From Terebella lapidaria (Eukaryota > Annelida > Polychaeta > Terebellida > Terebellidae), in NCBI GenBank assembly GCA_949152475.1, contig OX424570.1, positions 22,006,694-22,070,693 on the forward strand: a stretch of 64,000 nucleotides of DNA, in the 5' to 3' direction. Under the pieces are notes generated by a model. It was not told the origin of the DNA. It did not search any database and saw only the letters and a list, made by a program, of their open reading frames with translations. Below are positions 42,250 through 52,332 of the stretch, piece after piece. Both the position numbers and the translations under genes were made by a program. Position 1 is the stretch's first letter, and every line of letters begins with the position of its first letter.

Positions 42250-45048
42250 ATGGCTGACAAACCCGGAGACGACCGGGAAAATAGCGACCCAGGTGACAAT
42301 CGGCCCCGCACAGTTAAGTTGGACGGCGATAACATCACCGTCCAAGTAATCGACACCGGGGATGAATCAGATCATCCCATAATCGTCCCCGACAACGAAG
42401 TTTCGTCCGGCCCCGACTCGCAGCCTGAGCAGCGCGATCCAGTCACGCTCAGTGACACGGCAAGTGGATCGGAAAAGGGAGCGCGACCCAAAACGGCCCG
42501 GAACAAGCTGGCGCAACGAGGAGAGCGCCACACACCGAGCCCGACTCCGGACGACATCTTCAATATCGACCCCGAACGCTTCCGCCGACTCGAGGAGGGC
42601 GGAAGTATCGTCCAGCGTGCAATTGAAGCACGACAAGCGGCCCAAGAAGCTCAACGAGTCGCCACCGCGAGCCGCCAACCCGACCCAGCAATTCAGGTGA
42701 TCGCCCCGATCGCTCCGGCCCCGACTTCACCTGCTTCCGGTTCGGCGGTAGCACGACCTGCGGCCTCCCGTTCTCCAAACAAGAGAACTTATACTTCTTT
42801 CAAGAAGAAGCATGGAGCGGGAGCCCGATCGACCTCCAGCAGTTCGTCACGCTCCAGCGGCGGATCTGCTATTACGGCCCCGACCTCGACTTTCCGTCGG
42901 CAAGTGGCGGAATTAATGGAATTGGTGCCACCTCCCGTGACACCCTACGGAACTCGGCCCATAGACTGGAACAAGGTTCCACTCAGTAAGCGAAATCGGA
43001 GCGCTGGATACGGCCACATCCATAACTTCGATGAGCAGTCGACCCTGTCGGAGGGAAACCTCCTCACATTGGCCCCGCTACAGCGTGGAGACGGTCGATT
43101 CGAGTGCCCCTTCTGCATCGGCGAAGAGGAAGGAGCAGGAGAACGACAGTGGTCCTCCGTGCCACGACGCGGACCTTTTCGGACGGCCCAGAGTCTTGAT
43201 GCGCACGTGCTAGCGTATCATTTTCCGTTCCTGCGCTACTTCGTGTGTCCGGCCCGCGACGACTTCCGGACATTGGCCCAGGAGGAGATGTTCCGGCATC
43301 TGTCTCAAGCGACCCCGCAACACGTGACGTCGTTCCCCTTCTACCAGGAAGGACGACTATCGGCATCCGGCCCCATGCTCGTCAGGTTCGCGCTACGCTG
43401 CAGAGTCGACATGCAGCCGAACCCGAATTATCGACCCCCAAGAGTTCCGGCCAACATCCCGATCTTCAGGAGGGATGTCAACACCGTCCTGACGTTCGGC
43501 ATCTGGCACATGGCGCCAGAGCTCTTTGAGCAGTATCCGCCCAACTCGGCCCCGGAAGTGCAACAGGTACTCCGTCGACTGGAGTACAATCGTGCTTCGA
43601 CCCCGGCAGACGAGATTCGGCTTACCCGCATGGTCAGTGACATCGAGACCATGAATACGCGGGTTCGAATTCGACGACCCAGTACGATCTTCTTCGTTCG
43701 GCCCATAAACTACCAGACGACATCAGTGAGCACGGCGGAGGAGGTCCCGACAACGACCACCGGTGTTTCGGCCTCGGCAGTCGTCACGACGGCTTCTTTC
43801 GCGACAGTGGTGTCGCCAGCGACAACTCGACCGGTCACCACAGTGACATCCTCGACCCCGTCTAGAGCTCGGCCGTCGGATATCATACCCCGGCGGATGG
43901 TTGTGGAACGACCCACGGCCTCTAACGTCACGGACTACCGAGTCCGTGAGGGATTGGTCCCTCCACCTGAGGAGTATCCGCCACTCCCAAGTCGACCCCT
44001 GAATACCACACCGGTATCGTCATCAACCGGCAAGGAGACTCCCGAGCCGAAGAGCCCAGTTGAGGATCGGCCACCTCCACTCAGGGAGATTGCACCCGGA
44101 TCTCCTGTACGTGCGACCCCGACACCGTTTTCGACCCCGGAATCTTCACCGGAGCCTTCACGACGGATGGTGGAACCCGTCCCGCTCCCACCGTACCTCA
44201 CGGAGGAAGTGGAGCCTCTGCGCTCCGTTCCGACACGCGGCACCGATAGAGACCGGCCCCGACTCCAAGTGGACGACCCAGAGCAGCTCGAGTCACTCCA
44301 CCGAGACCTCGACGAGCGTCTGCCGCTTCATGGATCCGGCGAGTTCGCGGCCGATTTCCAGTTCCTGCGGCAACACGGCCGACGTTTGGCGACCCGCTCG
44401 CTTCCCGGCCTGCAGGCACTACCCGGCCAGAATCCCGACCTCACAGACTTCCTACGGGATGAGGACGCCCAGCGGCTCCCGAACTACCTCGGATTTCACG
44501 AGGACTTTTGGACGGCTCGTCTCGAACAGGCCGCCCATAATGCCGACCCCTTGCTCCTGCCGTCAGAACCGGAGGAGCACCTTCCGACCCTGTCACTCGC
44601 CCGCGCTGACGACTTAGCGCACCAGTACTTGCGACTAATTCGTCGGGAGTACTTGTCGGCCCTGGATCATCACATCAGGCAGGCAGAGTACAACGGCCTG
44701 TCTGTCGGCTTTGGGATGGGGGCTCTGCATGAGCGCCACCAGCCCACGTTCCCGGACGCTCTGTCCGAGGAGAACCTTCGACTTCGAGTCCGCGTGACCC
44801 AGTTGGAAGATCAAGTCGCCAACCACCAACAGGAGATCGCTCGACTTCGAGCCACTTCGACCCCGACCCCATCAGAAGCACCAGCTTCGTCGGCCCCGAC
44901 CACTCCGACCATCCCGGGAGAGCTATTGGCCACAATCGTGTCAATCCTGCCAAGATTGCCCCCGGACGAGCAGCTGCAATTGATGCGGCAGGCATCACCA
45001 GCGGCCCCGCCTCCTCCCGCCAGCAGGCGTGAACGGGAAGAGAAATGA
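42250..45048 (+). CDS. Third frame: zinc-finger-like, coiled-coil protein of unknown role
   Basis: A 932-residue frame from an ATG in a good context, in the place an envelope gene would occupy. There is no signal peptide or transmembrane segment, so it is not an envelope protein. Residues 1-215 are acidic then Ser/Ala/Pro-rich with basic patches (SPNKRTYTSFKKKHG), possibly a nuclear signal. Residues 215-480 look folded and contain CPFC (Cys286, Cys289), His319/His324 in LDAHVLAYH and FVCP (Cys333), followed by EMFRHLSQATPQH, an arrangement resembling C2H2 zinc fingers with long loops. Residues about 490-670 are Pro/Thr-rich. Residues 680-840 are helical, and 838-868 a likely coiled coil (LRVRVTQLEDQVANHQQEI). 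I do not recognise the family. Candidate roles are nucleic-acid binding, assembly or regulation. Confidence 0.85.
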   Translation: MADKPGDDRENSDPGDNRPRTVKLDGDNITVQVIDTGDESDHPIIVPDNEVSSGPDSQPEQRDPVTLSDTASGSEKGARPKTARNKLAQRGERHTPSPTPDDIFNIDPERFRRLEEGGSIVQRAIEARQAAQEAQRVATASRQPDPAIQVIAPIAPAPTSPASGSAVARPAASRSPNKRTYTSFKKKHGAGARSTSSSSSRSSGGSAITAPTSTFRRQVAELMELVPPPVTPYGTRPIDWNKVPLSKRNRSAGYGHIHNFDEQSTLSEGNLLTLAPLQRGDGRFECPFCIGEEEGAGERQWSSVPRRGPFRTAQSLDAHVLAYHFPFLRYFVCPARDDFRTLAQEEMFRHLSQATPQHVTSFPFYQEGRLSASGPMLVRFALRCRVDMQPNPNYRPPRVPANIPIFRRDVNTVLTFGIWHMAPELFEQYPPNSAPEVQQVLRRLEYNRASTPADEIRLTRMVSDIETMNTRVRIRRPSTIFFVRPINYQTTSVSTAEEVPTTTTGVSASAVVTTASFATVVSPATTRPVTTVTSSTPSRARPSDIIPRRMVVERPTASNVTDYRVREGLVPPPEEYPPLPSRPLNTTPVSSSTGKETPEPKSPVEDRPPPLREIAPGSPVRATPTPFSTPESSPEPSRRMVEPVPLPPYLTEEVEPLRSVPTRGTDRDRPRLQVDDPEQLESLHRDLDERLPLHGSGEFAADFQFLRQHGRRLATRSLPGLQALPGQNPDLTDFLRDEDAQRLPNYLGFHEDFWTARLEQAAHNADPLLLPSEPEEHLPTLSLARADDLAHQYLRLIRREYLSALDHHIRQAEYNGLSVGFGMGALHERHQPTFPDALSEENLRLRVRVTQLEDQVANHQQEIARLRATSTPTPSEAPASSAPTTPTIPGELLATIVSILPRLPPDEQLQLMRQASPAAPPPPASRREREEK

Positions 45049-45549
45049 TTCGACCCTGAACTGTTCGGCCCTTTGATGCGGCCCCGAGTGACCAAGCAAT
45101 TCTGGTCACGGCATAAATATATGTTGTAAATAGTGTACATATACACTTAATATCCTAGTCATGGCTTTTTGTTTTTATACATGTAATTTTAGTTAAATTT
45201 AATCTACATTTTATTTCTGTTCATTAGGCTCTTAAAGTTATAGTTCCGTTTCGCTTTGAAACGTCGAGGAGTTTTGTTTCTCATTCCATATCATACATTC
45301 CATTCATTGTTGTGCATGTATTTGTATATGTATCATCGTAGAGACTGCTGACGGACTGACTGCTGACGTTTATTTTGACAGTTAGGAATTTTTATTGTAT
45401 GAAGTGTTTTCGCATCTCGCGCGGCGTGTGTGTGTGAGTGTTTTTGGGTTTGACCTTTAGGACTTTTTAGCTTTTCATTGTTTAGTTTTGGCGACGGTAG
45501 GGTCCGGGGAGGGTAATCCCGAGGGCGTAGGATTAATGAAGGGGTGTTA
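45049..45549 (+). other. 3' untranslated part and polypurine tract
   Basis: About 500 bp without a gene. The first 65 bp hold three CGRCCC words (TTCGACCCTG, TTCGGCCCTT, GCGGCCCCG). A purine-rich GAAGGGGTG (about 45,538-45,547) directly before the 3' LTR is the likely polypurine tract for plus-strand priming. A related GAAGGGGTG occurs several times near the start of pol (36,411, 36,465 and 36,519). Confidence 0.55.
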
Positions 45550-46284
45550 TGTAGTAATTTTAGCGACTGTTACTCCCGTCCCTCCCGCGCACTACACATT
45601 TCCACAACAAACATTCATTCTACATGACTTACATACAGGACAAGTACACACTATACGATCACAAGCATAAACTCCATGTAGTCATGGTTACATACACAGG
45701 TCAAACCACGCACCTGCGGCCCCGCTAGCTCAGTACACTCGGCCCCGTTTACTCGACCTTGACCTTCACATGCACTGACTTCTAAACATAGAACTTGACA
45801 CACATACTCCATACATCACGTGCACACATACAGGCATTCCAAGTATTGACACGAGCCGGGGAAACCCACTTTCCCGGTGACATCAGCGCATTGCACCACA
45901 CATTCAACCTATCACAACACCGCTTACACTTGGCGGGAAATTACACAGCCTCATGGTCCCTCGGCCCCAGTCCACTGCGCAGAAGTGAAGTGTAAATCCC
46001 AGTAGCAGGACGTGTATACAAGAAGCTCCTGTGAGACTGTCGATATTAATATATATAATCTATCGGATATATGTGCAAGTTGTATAAAGGACTATACTAG
46101 GAATTTATAGAAACATAGACTGGGATATCACCCGACGTAGGTGAGAGTGCGACCCTGATTGTGCGTGATTGATCATCAGTCTTATCACCACAATAAACAG
46201 TTAAATTGAAACTGCCGGCTTATTGTATCACACGACGACCCAGTTAAACCGGCTTGATATCGGCCGTGAACGATATTCTTCACA
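45550..46284 (+). repeat. 3' LTR
   Basis: Same length and, by eye, same sequence as 32,954-33,688. The polyadenylation signal AATAAA lies at 46,192-46,197. It is followed by the target duplication CATA and the continuation of the duplicated host segment. Confidence 0.95.
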
Positions 46285-48520
46285 CATATAAACATATACT
46301 AATGCAGCTTACAAGTAGTCACTAAGACACCAACAATATGCGTGAAATATTGCATGCTGATTATTGTCTGCTTCAAGCCCCCTGTTATCGCTGACCCGTC
46401 TGCACTGATACAGAAGTGATATCACTATCTGTCCGGGGCGTAGCCGAGAACAGATGCTGATCTCACTTCGAGAGCCATCAGTGTATTATCTCAAATAAAT
46501 TATGATCACAAACTAACCAGTGCTATCAACGGCGATTAAGTCAAATATCACACCCCTAGGGGTCTATGGAATGAAAAAAAAACCCTCGAATGAGTCAGCA
46601 TGTAACATAGAACACCATACCTGTTGCTCACCTACAATTTGCATAAGATGAAAGAAAACATTCCATCTTATATATATATATATATCGTTGCATTAAATAT
46701 ATTGTCATATATCTAAGCGAATTATAGTTCTCACCCGGAACTAGCATAAATCATGTTGTTTGTGTCAATGACTTTGTAAACTGAATTTAGACCAGCGACT
46801 AAACCTCAAAGACTTTGAAAGCCCTGATGAACTTGGCATTAAGGGTGCGATTCATCTTGCGAGGTCCTGTAAATCACATTTCATCAAGACAATAAGGATG
46901 ATTAATGACAAGGAGGCAAATTCACAAATGCGATCAAATGTTTGTGAACATGGCGATATCAGGTTGAAACTGGAAATACAACAGGGGTCTGTGTTTTGCA
47001 GATTATCACATGGCTGTGTCGATACTTTGCTTAGTACCTTGGTAGATACTGTGTTACTTGGGTTACGTGCGTTGTTAAGCAGAGCTTGAATAATAATAAC
47101 AATATCGATCGGGGTATGTCCGACTTTGGTCGTACTTTCCCCACGGGGTCAGTGCGACTCGCATTTGCTTGTTAAACTATAGTTTAATAAGGAATAGCCA
47201 GTATTTCATTTCAGCTTCTCGTCACCCCAAAGCCCGACCACCAACCCTACTAGGACACCCAGGCCCATAGAAATGAATTCAGACACATTTGTGGTGTTAC
47301 TAAGATGACATGACATACCACATTGATGGGGTATGTCTCCCCATCGCTATTGTAATAATAATAATAATAATACATGTTGAAGGACGACGTCGTGTACTCT
47401 AAAATGTTAACCATTAATTTGTGCAATACGTTGATTAGCGCATATTTTTCTAAAATACGAAGATTTATCAGACCAAATTAAGATCAGTCAGACTAACGCG
47501 AATGACGTGATTATGAGTAAACCTCAAAGAAGTATGGTAGAGGTCTAATTAGAGATTGCTAGTACGACCTTGAAAGCAACATTTTACCATCAATTTGTCA
47601 TCGTTGAAAACAATAACTCTATAGCAGGAATGGATTATGTATTGGACTACCAAAACGCTTTCAAGTAGCTATTTATTATACCGCACGGTAATTTGTACGT
47701 GGCAACTGAAGTGCCAATGAATCTCTAATTCTCAACCTGTGCTTCCTTGATTCAATTCTCTCTGGGATGTGTAATCAACACAACAATGAATCTCATCAGT
47801 GCTCGAGACAATAGATAATGTAAAAGTCCAACAAGAGCCAAGCCAGGTTTGGTGTGAACGAGAGTAGGTCATCAATCTCAGCGGAAATCCATCTAACCGA
47901 AGAACTGACACTGGTCAATGATGATTTGAACTACCTGCGTATATGAATACATCTCAGAATATGAGTGGGCCCATGCTGTGTTCTGTTCCATGCATTATAT
48001 TACTCATCATCTAGCTAGTTTCCAATCTTCAGTACTAGGTGTTTATGGATAATATGCTTTATAGAAGCTCAACCCTAGGCCTATTTGCCTAGAGATGTAC
48101 TTCTAAATGATCTAATCAACCATATAATTTCATCACAATTCAATTTCCTGAGAAGGTCAGACAAGATGGTGTTTGTAATTCAATAAAACTGCACCCATAC
48201 TGGTTTGCGACGACCAACGCAAATTTGCCAATAATGAAACAGCCCCCGGACATCCCACCATCTGATCACTTATCGGTATAGAAGTACTATCAAGGCGAAA
48301 CATGTGTCCGAATGTGATTTAGGATGACAGTGATGGATAAAAAACAAAATAACAATTGAGAATTGTAATACTTTTTTCATTAAACTATCGTGAACACTGG
48401 AAAACATGAATTCATATCATGTCAATTCAGCTTAAATTCACTTACAACTACTTCGTATTGGAAAATATGAATATTCGCGTCGTAATCAAGCTGTTAAAGA
48501 AACGCGTCGTGAATGATATG
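46285..48520 (+). repeat. Local duplication, second half, part 2b
   Basis: Continues the partner of 25,692-27,355 after the LTR element. It differs by scattered substitutions, an expanded TATATA tract near 46,670, and an extra block at 47,056-47,612. Confidence 0.9.
47056..47612. repeat. Insert present only in the second half
   Basis: The first copy joins TGGGGTTATTGACAATAATT directly (26,468-26,487). Here about 555 bp separate the same flanks. The insert has TAATAATAAC and a longer TAA run (47,353-47,370) and the word GGGGTATGTCCG, echoed as GGGGTATGTCTC near 47,328. No coding frame or clear ends were found. Confidence 0.55.
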
Positions 48521-48980
48521 AATACACAATATGAATATCTGATAACACATGTTCAAAATATATTATTTCGCACTCAGGTTACCAAACATAATATAATTTA
48601 AACGTGTGTTATCATATATTCATATTGTTATGTGGCAAGAGCCTAAGATTTTGCTCTGAATGTATCGCACCAATATGCTCACCAGCCTGCCACCAAGATT
48701 GCCGAATGGCATTTATGTGACAACCAGCCTTGACCATTACATGCGTAATTCCGTCCTTTGAGTTAATGGCAGGGCCACCGCCTCTTTACATGCCAGCCAA
48801 TTTGTCATTGTTAGTTTCTTTGACAGGATGAAATTGTGGACTCGACAGCAAACCGTAGGGTGCTGCTTGGCCATTTCGGGTCCTGGCATTGATGATGCTT
48901 GGGCCCGAAATCCACCAACATTCATCAACTCGGTACTATTGGATGGCAACCATATCAATATTTCTTGGTGGAAAATGTTA
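48520..48980 (+). repeat. Duplicated segment with R2 repeat, copy 4
   Basis: Partner of 28,625-29,110; the R2 part begins at about 48,640. The minus-strand frame at 48,737-48,958 is not preserved in the partner and is treated as chance. Confidence 0.75.
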
Positions 48981-49101
48981 ATAATGTGCGTTATAACTGC
49001 TGGCTATGCTTGAGTTCTTATAGCTACATTTATCCATTGGTAGGATTATCAAATATATATCAAATATATTTGATATATAGGATTATCAAATATATTCGTC
49101 A

Positions 49102-49337
49102 TTGGGGAATTCATGACGGGTGCCACTAGTGGGGCAGGAAATGCTCACTCTTTCCGGAACACCTGATTTCACCTCCTAATGGCCATTTTTGGGGGTTCAT
49201 GAGTTTCCCTGTCATTTTTGTTTTCTGTCACTTCGTATGCCTGATATGACTTTCTGTCCCCGGACTATGAGATTGGATAACGGACCTTGTTTTGTTTGCT
49301 CGGAATACTTAATACTGGGTATTGATTCCACGTCTAT
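49102..49337 (+). mobile_element. Reverse-transcriptase element, tail-only copy 4
   Basis: Only the 3' untranslated tail remains, from TTGGGGAATTCATGACGGG to GATTCCACGTCTAT. The 3' terminus is identical to copies 1-3. It inserted next to a palindromic AT sequence (AAATATATTTGATATATAGG). Confidence 0.85.
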
Positions 49338-49354
49338 AAGAATAATGTAATAGA

Positions 49355-49592
49355 AACCATGGGGTTTGTATCTGATTTATAATTTATTTTCAGTTGTATA
49401 CTATTTCCATCAGGTGTACAGTAGAAACAACTACATTTAACACACTGTGTGCCCCTGATGACGCCATTGTGTCTTTAGATAAACTGTTTGGTCGGACTTT
49501 GTTTCTATTGCAAAATGTTGTATTTTACGTTTGTTATCAGCATCATTAAAATCTGGATGTATTGGTGGTAATAGATTGATACTTACATCAAA
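49355..49592 (+). repeat. R1 repeat, partial copy
   Basis: Runs from ACCATGGGGTTTGTATCTG to TAGATTGATACTTACATC. Its minus-strand short frame is open to the usual stop (see findings). Confidence 0.75.
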
Positions 49593-49645
49593 CGATTACA
49601 AGCCAAGTTCAAAAAAACATTTGAAAAAAGTTATTTTGGCAGAAT

Positions 49646-50315
49646 ATGTTTTTTGTCCTAATTAATTATCCATACAAGCCAGAGCACGGCACTACGGTGG
49701 ACCAAATCTTTAATACTGTACATGTGACAGACTTGACATGGAAGAAACAATTTACCCATGAAGCACTGATATTAGACGGAAACATGTTTGATCAGTCCTT
49801 CTGGATCCGTGTTTATTTCCCATCAACTCCACCAACCTGCAGTATTTCCAATACCACCTGCTTTTATTTGGTCACGCATTGTCCAAATTAGTCAGCATAT
49901 CTATACAAGCCATAGCACGGCACTACGATGGAACAAAATCTTTATTACCATCCATGTGACAGATTTGACATGGAAGAAACAATTTACCCATGAAGCATTG
50001 ACATTAGTCGAGAAACATAATTCTGTGTTTGATCAGTCCTTCTGGATCAGTGTGAATTTCACATCAACTCCACCAACCTGCACTAATTCCAATACCACCT
50101 GCTTTTATTTGGTCACACATTGCAAAAAACCCAATTATTGGCAGCACATGATTGTAGCCACGAGGGCGGATATCAGATATTCCAGAAGAGTCAGCATATG
50201 CCACAGAAGTGGCATCTGGACATCTTGCCCCACGAATGGGTGGATTGAATGCATCTGTCTTTGTTTTGTGAATACCCAATTGTTGCTGGCTAGAAAAATG
50301 CCGAATCCAATTTAA
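49646..50315 (+). other. Tandemly duplicated coding-like fragment, unknown protein
   Basis: Two copies (about 49,665-49,890 and 49,905-50,133) encode the same peptide pattern: HVTDLTWKKQFTHEAL, then FDQSFWI, then STPPTC and SNTTCFYLVTHC. Several differences between them are silent (for example GACTTGACATGG against GATTTGACATGG). The second copy continues open to 50,315 and has one frame change near its start. Conserved Cys and Trp suggest an extracellular or disulphide-bonded module. No signal peptide or splice pair is assured. It may be duplicated exons of a host gene or a relic; I do not recognise the domain. Confidence 0.4.
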
Positions 50316-50379
50316 TTTGTTTGAAAACTCTCCCGCATTAACTTACTTGCCATATCAAACAGTTCACGACATGTGTTCT

Positions 50380-50592
50380 CCATTACATGGGTAATCCTCT
50401 ACCTTGAGTAATGAAAGGGCAGGCCCTGTTTCTATCCCGGCCAATTCGTCATTGTTAGTGTCCTTGACAGGGTGAGATTGCCTTTCCACATCAGAATGCA
50501 GGATAGCCTCCTTTGCTACATCCCTGATTACCCTAATCGGGTCGTGCCAGGATACCAACCCCACCAACGTTGATCAAAATTAGGTACCACAA
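50380..50592 (+). repeat. R2 interspersed repeat, short copy 5
   Basis: Shares TGAAAGGGCAGGCCCTG-like, GTGTCCTTGACAGGGTGA, GATTACCCTAATCGGG and GTGCCAGGATACCA with the copy at 15,755-15,975. Confidence 0.6.
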
Positions 50593-51617
50593 CATCTTCA
50601 AGTACCGGTAACCGAGCAGATTTAAATTCGTAGCTATGGAAGTAAGTACTCGCTCAATATTGCTGCATCTGGAGTTGTATATAGAAATGTTTCGCATACA
50701 TAGAAATGTTTTTTCATACTAACATATAGTTAGTGCTTACATTCGCCTGCAAATTGGAATACCCATATGGTTTCTCATTTCGACCTAATCGTTTTTAATA
50801 ATGGAGATGCATGTTGAAAAACTTTGCACTGTGACATTCTGGCCTTGGCACATTTGATAAAATCGCCAATGTCCCTAAAATATGTTAGTCATACCGCTGA
50901 TCCAATATATATCCATATAATTAGCAGTTTTGCAGATATTTCCATATCACTTTTGACAAAAAGTAGCACAACAGTCTGTATCGTATATATGAAGATGCAC
51001 TTACCATACCAGAGATTGCGGTGAACGACTTTCATATTCGTCATAATGTAATCGTAAGGGTAACACAAATGTCATGAAAAGGAGATTCACGTTCACGCAA
51101 AGATAATGAGTTAATCCAGTATTTCGGAACAATATCACAGGAATCATATAATTCAATAGCGAGCAGGTGAATGATTGTTATGTGCACTCCACCCTTACAC
51201 TTCGAGCAAGCAGCGATAGAAATACATAGAGAAGAGTGTATTGTGAAGATATGTGTAGGTATTGTGTTCCTGGGCTTTATTGCTGCCAGCAATGGTGATA
51301 GGTTCCTATGTCGAATATGAGGCAATTCAATCACAAAATCTTATCATTTGATTTGTAATACAATATGCTGGTTCCCAATCTAGCACACTATTGGTAATAT
51401 TAGTTCATTATACAGCGAACACAGAGATTAGCATTAATGCCATTGCAACGACGTTTACACCAATCCATTAGTATAGTACATGACCACAATCGTTAGCAAA
51501 GTCACATTTATTCAGCATATAAATGTATGTATATATATATATAGTCCGAAACATTCACAAGACCTGGACTAGCCAGTTCGCCACATAAGCTCGGTATCGC
51601 TATCTTCCTGGAAATGC
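50593..51617. other. No gene recognised
   Basis: Unique AT-rich sequence. A TATATA microsatellite lies at about 51,528-51,542. The minus-strand frame at 51,041-51,334 has no supporting motif. Confidence 0.4.
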
Positions 51618-52012
51618 AATGTAAGTATCAATCTATTACCACCAATACAGTCAGAGTTTGATGGCAAGCGTAAAATACATTTTGCAATAGAAACAAAGCC
51701 CGACCAAAGAGTTTATAAAAAGACACACTGGCGCCATCAGGGGCAGACAGTGTGTTAAATGTAGTTGTTTCTAATGTACACCTGATGGAATTAGTATACA
51801 ACTGCCCAACAACCTATGAAAATAATTTGGAAATCCGAAACAAACCCCATGGAACAGATATATGACAACTTGACAAGTACATAAGTACCTAATCCACAAG
51901 TCAGAAAGCTACTGAGTAGATGGTATCCTGGGGAGAGATTTAACGTCCGCCAGCAGTGACACGGACTCAGTGGTAGGAATGTAAGTATCAATTTATTACC
52001 ACCAATACAATA
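51618..52012 (-). repeat. R1 repeat on the minus strand, with start of a second unit
   Basis: A full unit from GTAAGTATCAATCTATTACC (51,620) to GCCAGCAGTGACAC (51,963), followed by the first ~35 bp of a second unit at 51,979. The 361 bp spacing repeats the tandem habit seen at 2.3-3.0 kb. This is the uninterrupted reference for the R1 copy split at 3,728. Confidence 0.8.
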
Positions 52013-52332
52013 TAGTGGATAATATCATCCACTATATTTTATATGACGTCGATTTGCATTCGGTGATGTCACTCAAAGATGAACACATGGTGAAGGATTC
52101 GTTTAGTGGCCTATGGCCCTCTGAGTATTCTCCACACAGGTCACATGCACAGATAAGCAACTAGGAAAGACGGTGTTCCGTGTGACATTGAGGAGTCACA
52201 GGTATGTCATCTTGTAACAGTAAATGACTATACGGAGAAGAGAATACCTGTCACATTAGGTGTATACATATTTTACAAGGAATCATACCATCATGTTCTA
52301 TTTGTGTATTGATCAGTAACGGCCGATGCCGA

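Larger units (their letters stand above)
32954..46284 (+). mobile_element. Ty3/gypsy LTR retrotransposon, whole and young
   Basis: A 13,331 bp element with 735 bp LTRs that appear identical by eye, TG...CA ends and a 4 bp target duplication CATA (32,950-32,953 and 46,285-46,288). The order gag, protease, reverse transcriptase, RNase H, integrase places it in Ty3/gypsy (Metaviridae). It has an unusually large third frame before the 3' LTR. It is GC-rich in an AT-rich neighbourhood and looks whole, with no obvious breaks. LTR identity and the preserved empty site in the other duplication half indicate an insertion much younger than the duplication. No chromodomain was seen. Confidence 0.95.

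Noticed and set aside
42250-45048. Envelope gene
   Set aside because: Position fits, but there is no signal peptide, fusion peptide, transmembrane segment or glycosylation-rich ectodomain pattern. The zinc-finger-like clusters and coiled coil point elsewhere.
42367-45146. Alternate-frame and antisense frames over the third reading frame
   Set aside because: Same cause: a long GC-rich frame produces long stop-free stretches in other frames. The sense frame alone has folded-domain-like and coiled-coil sequence.
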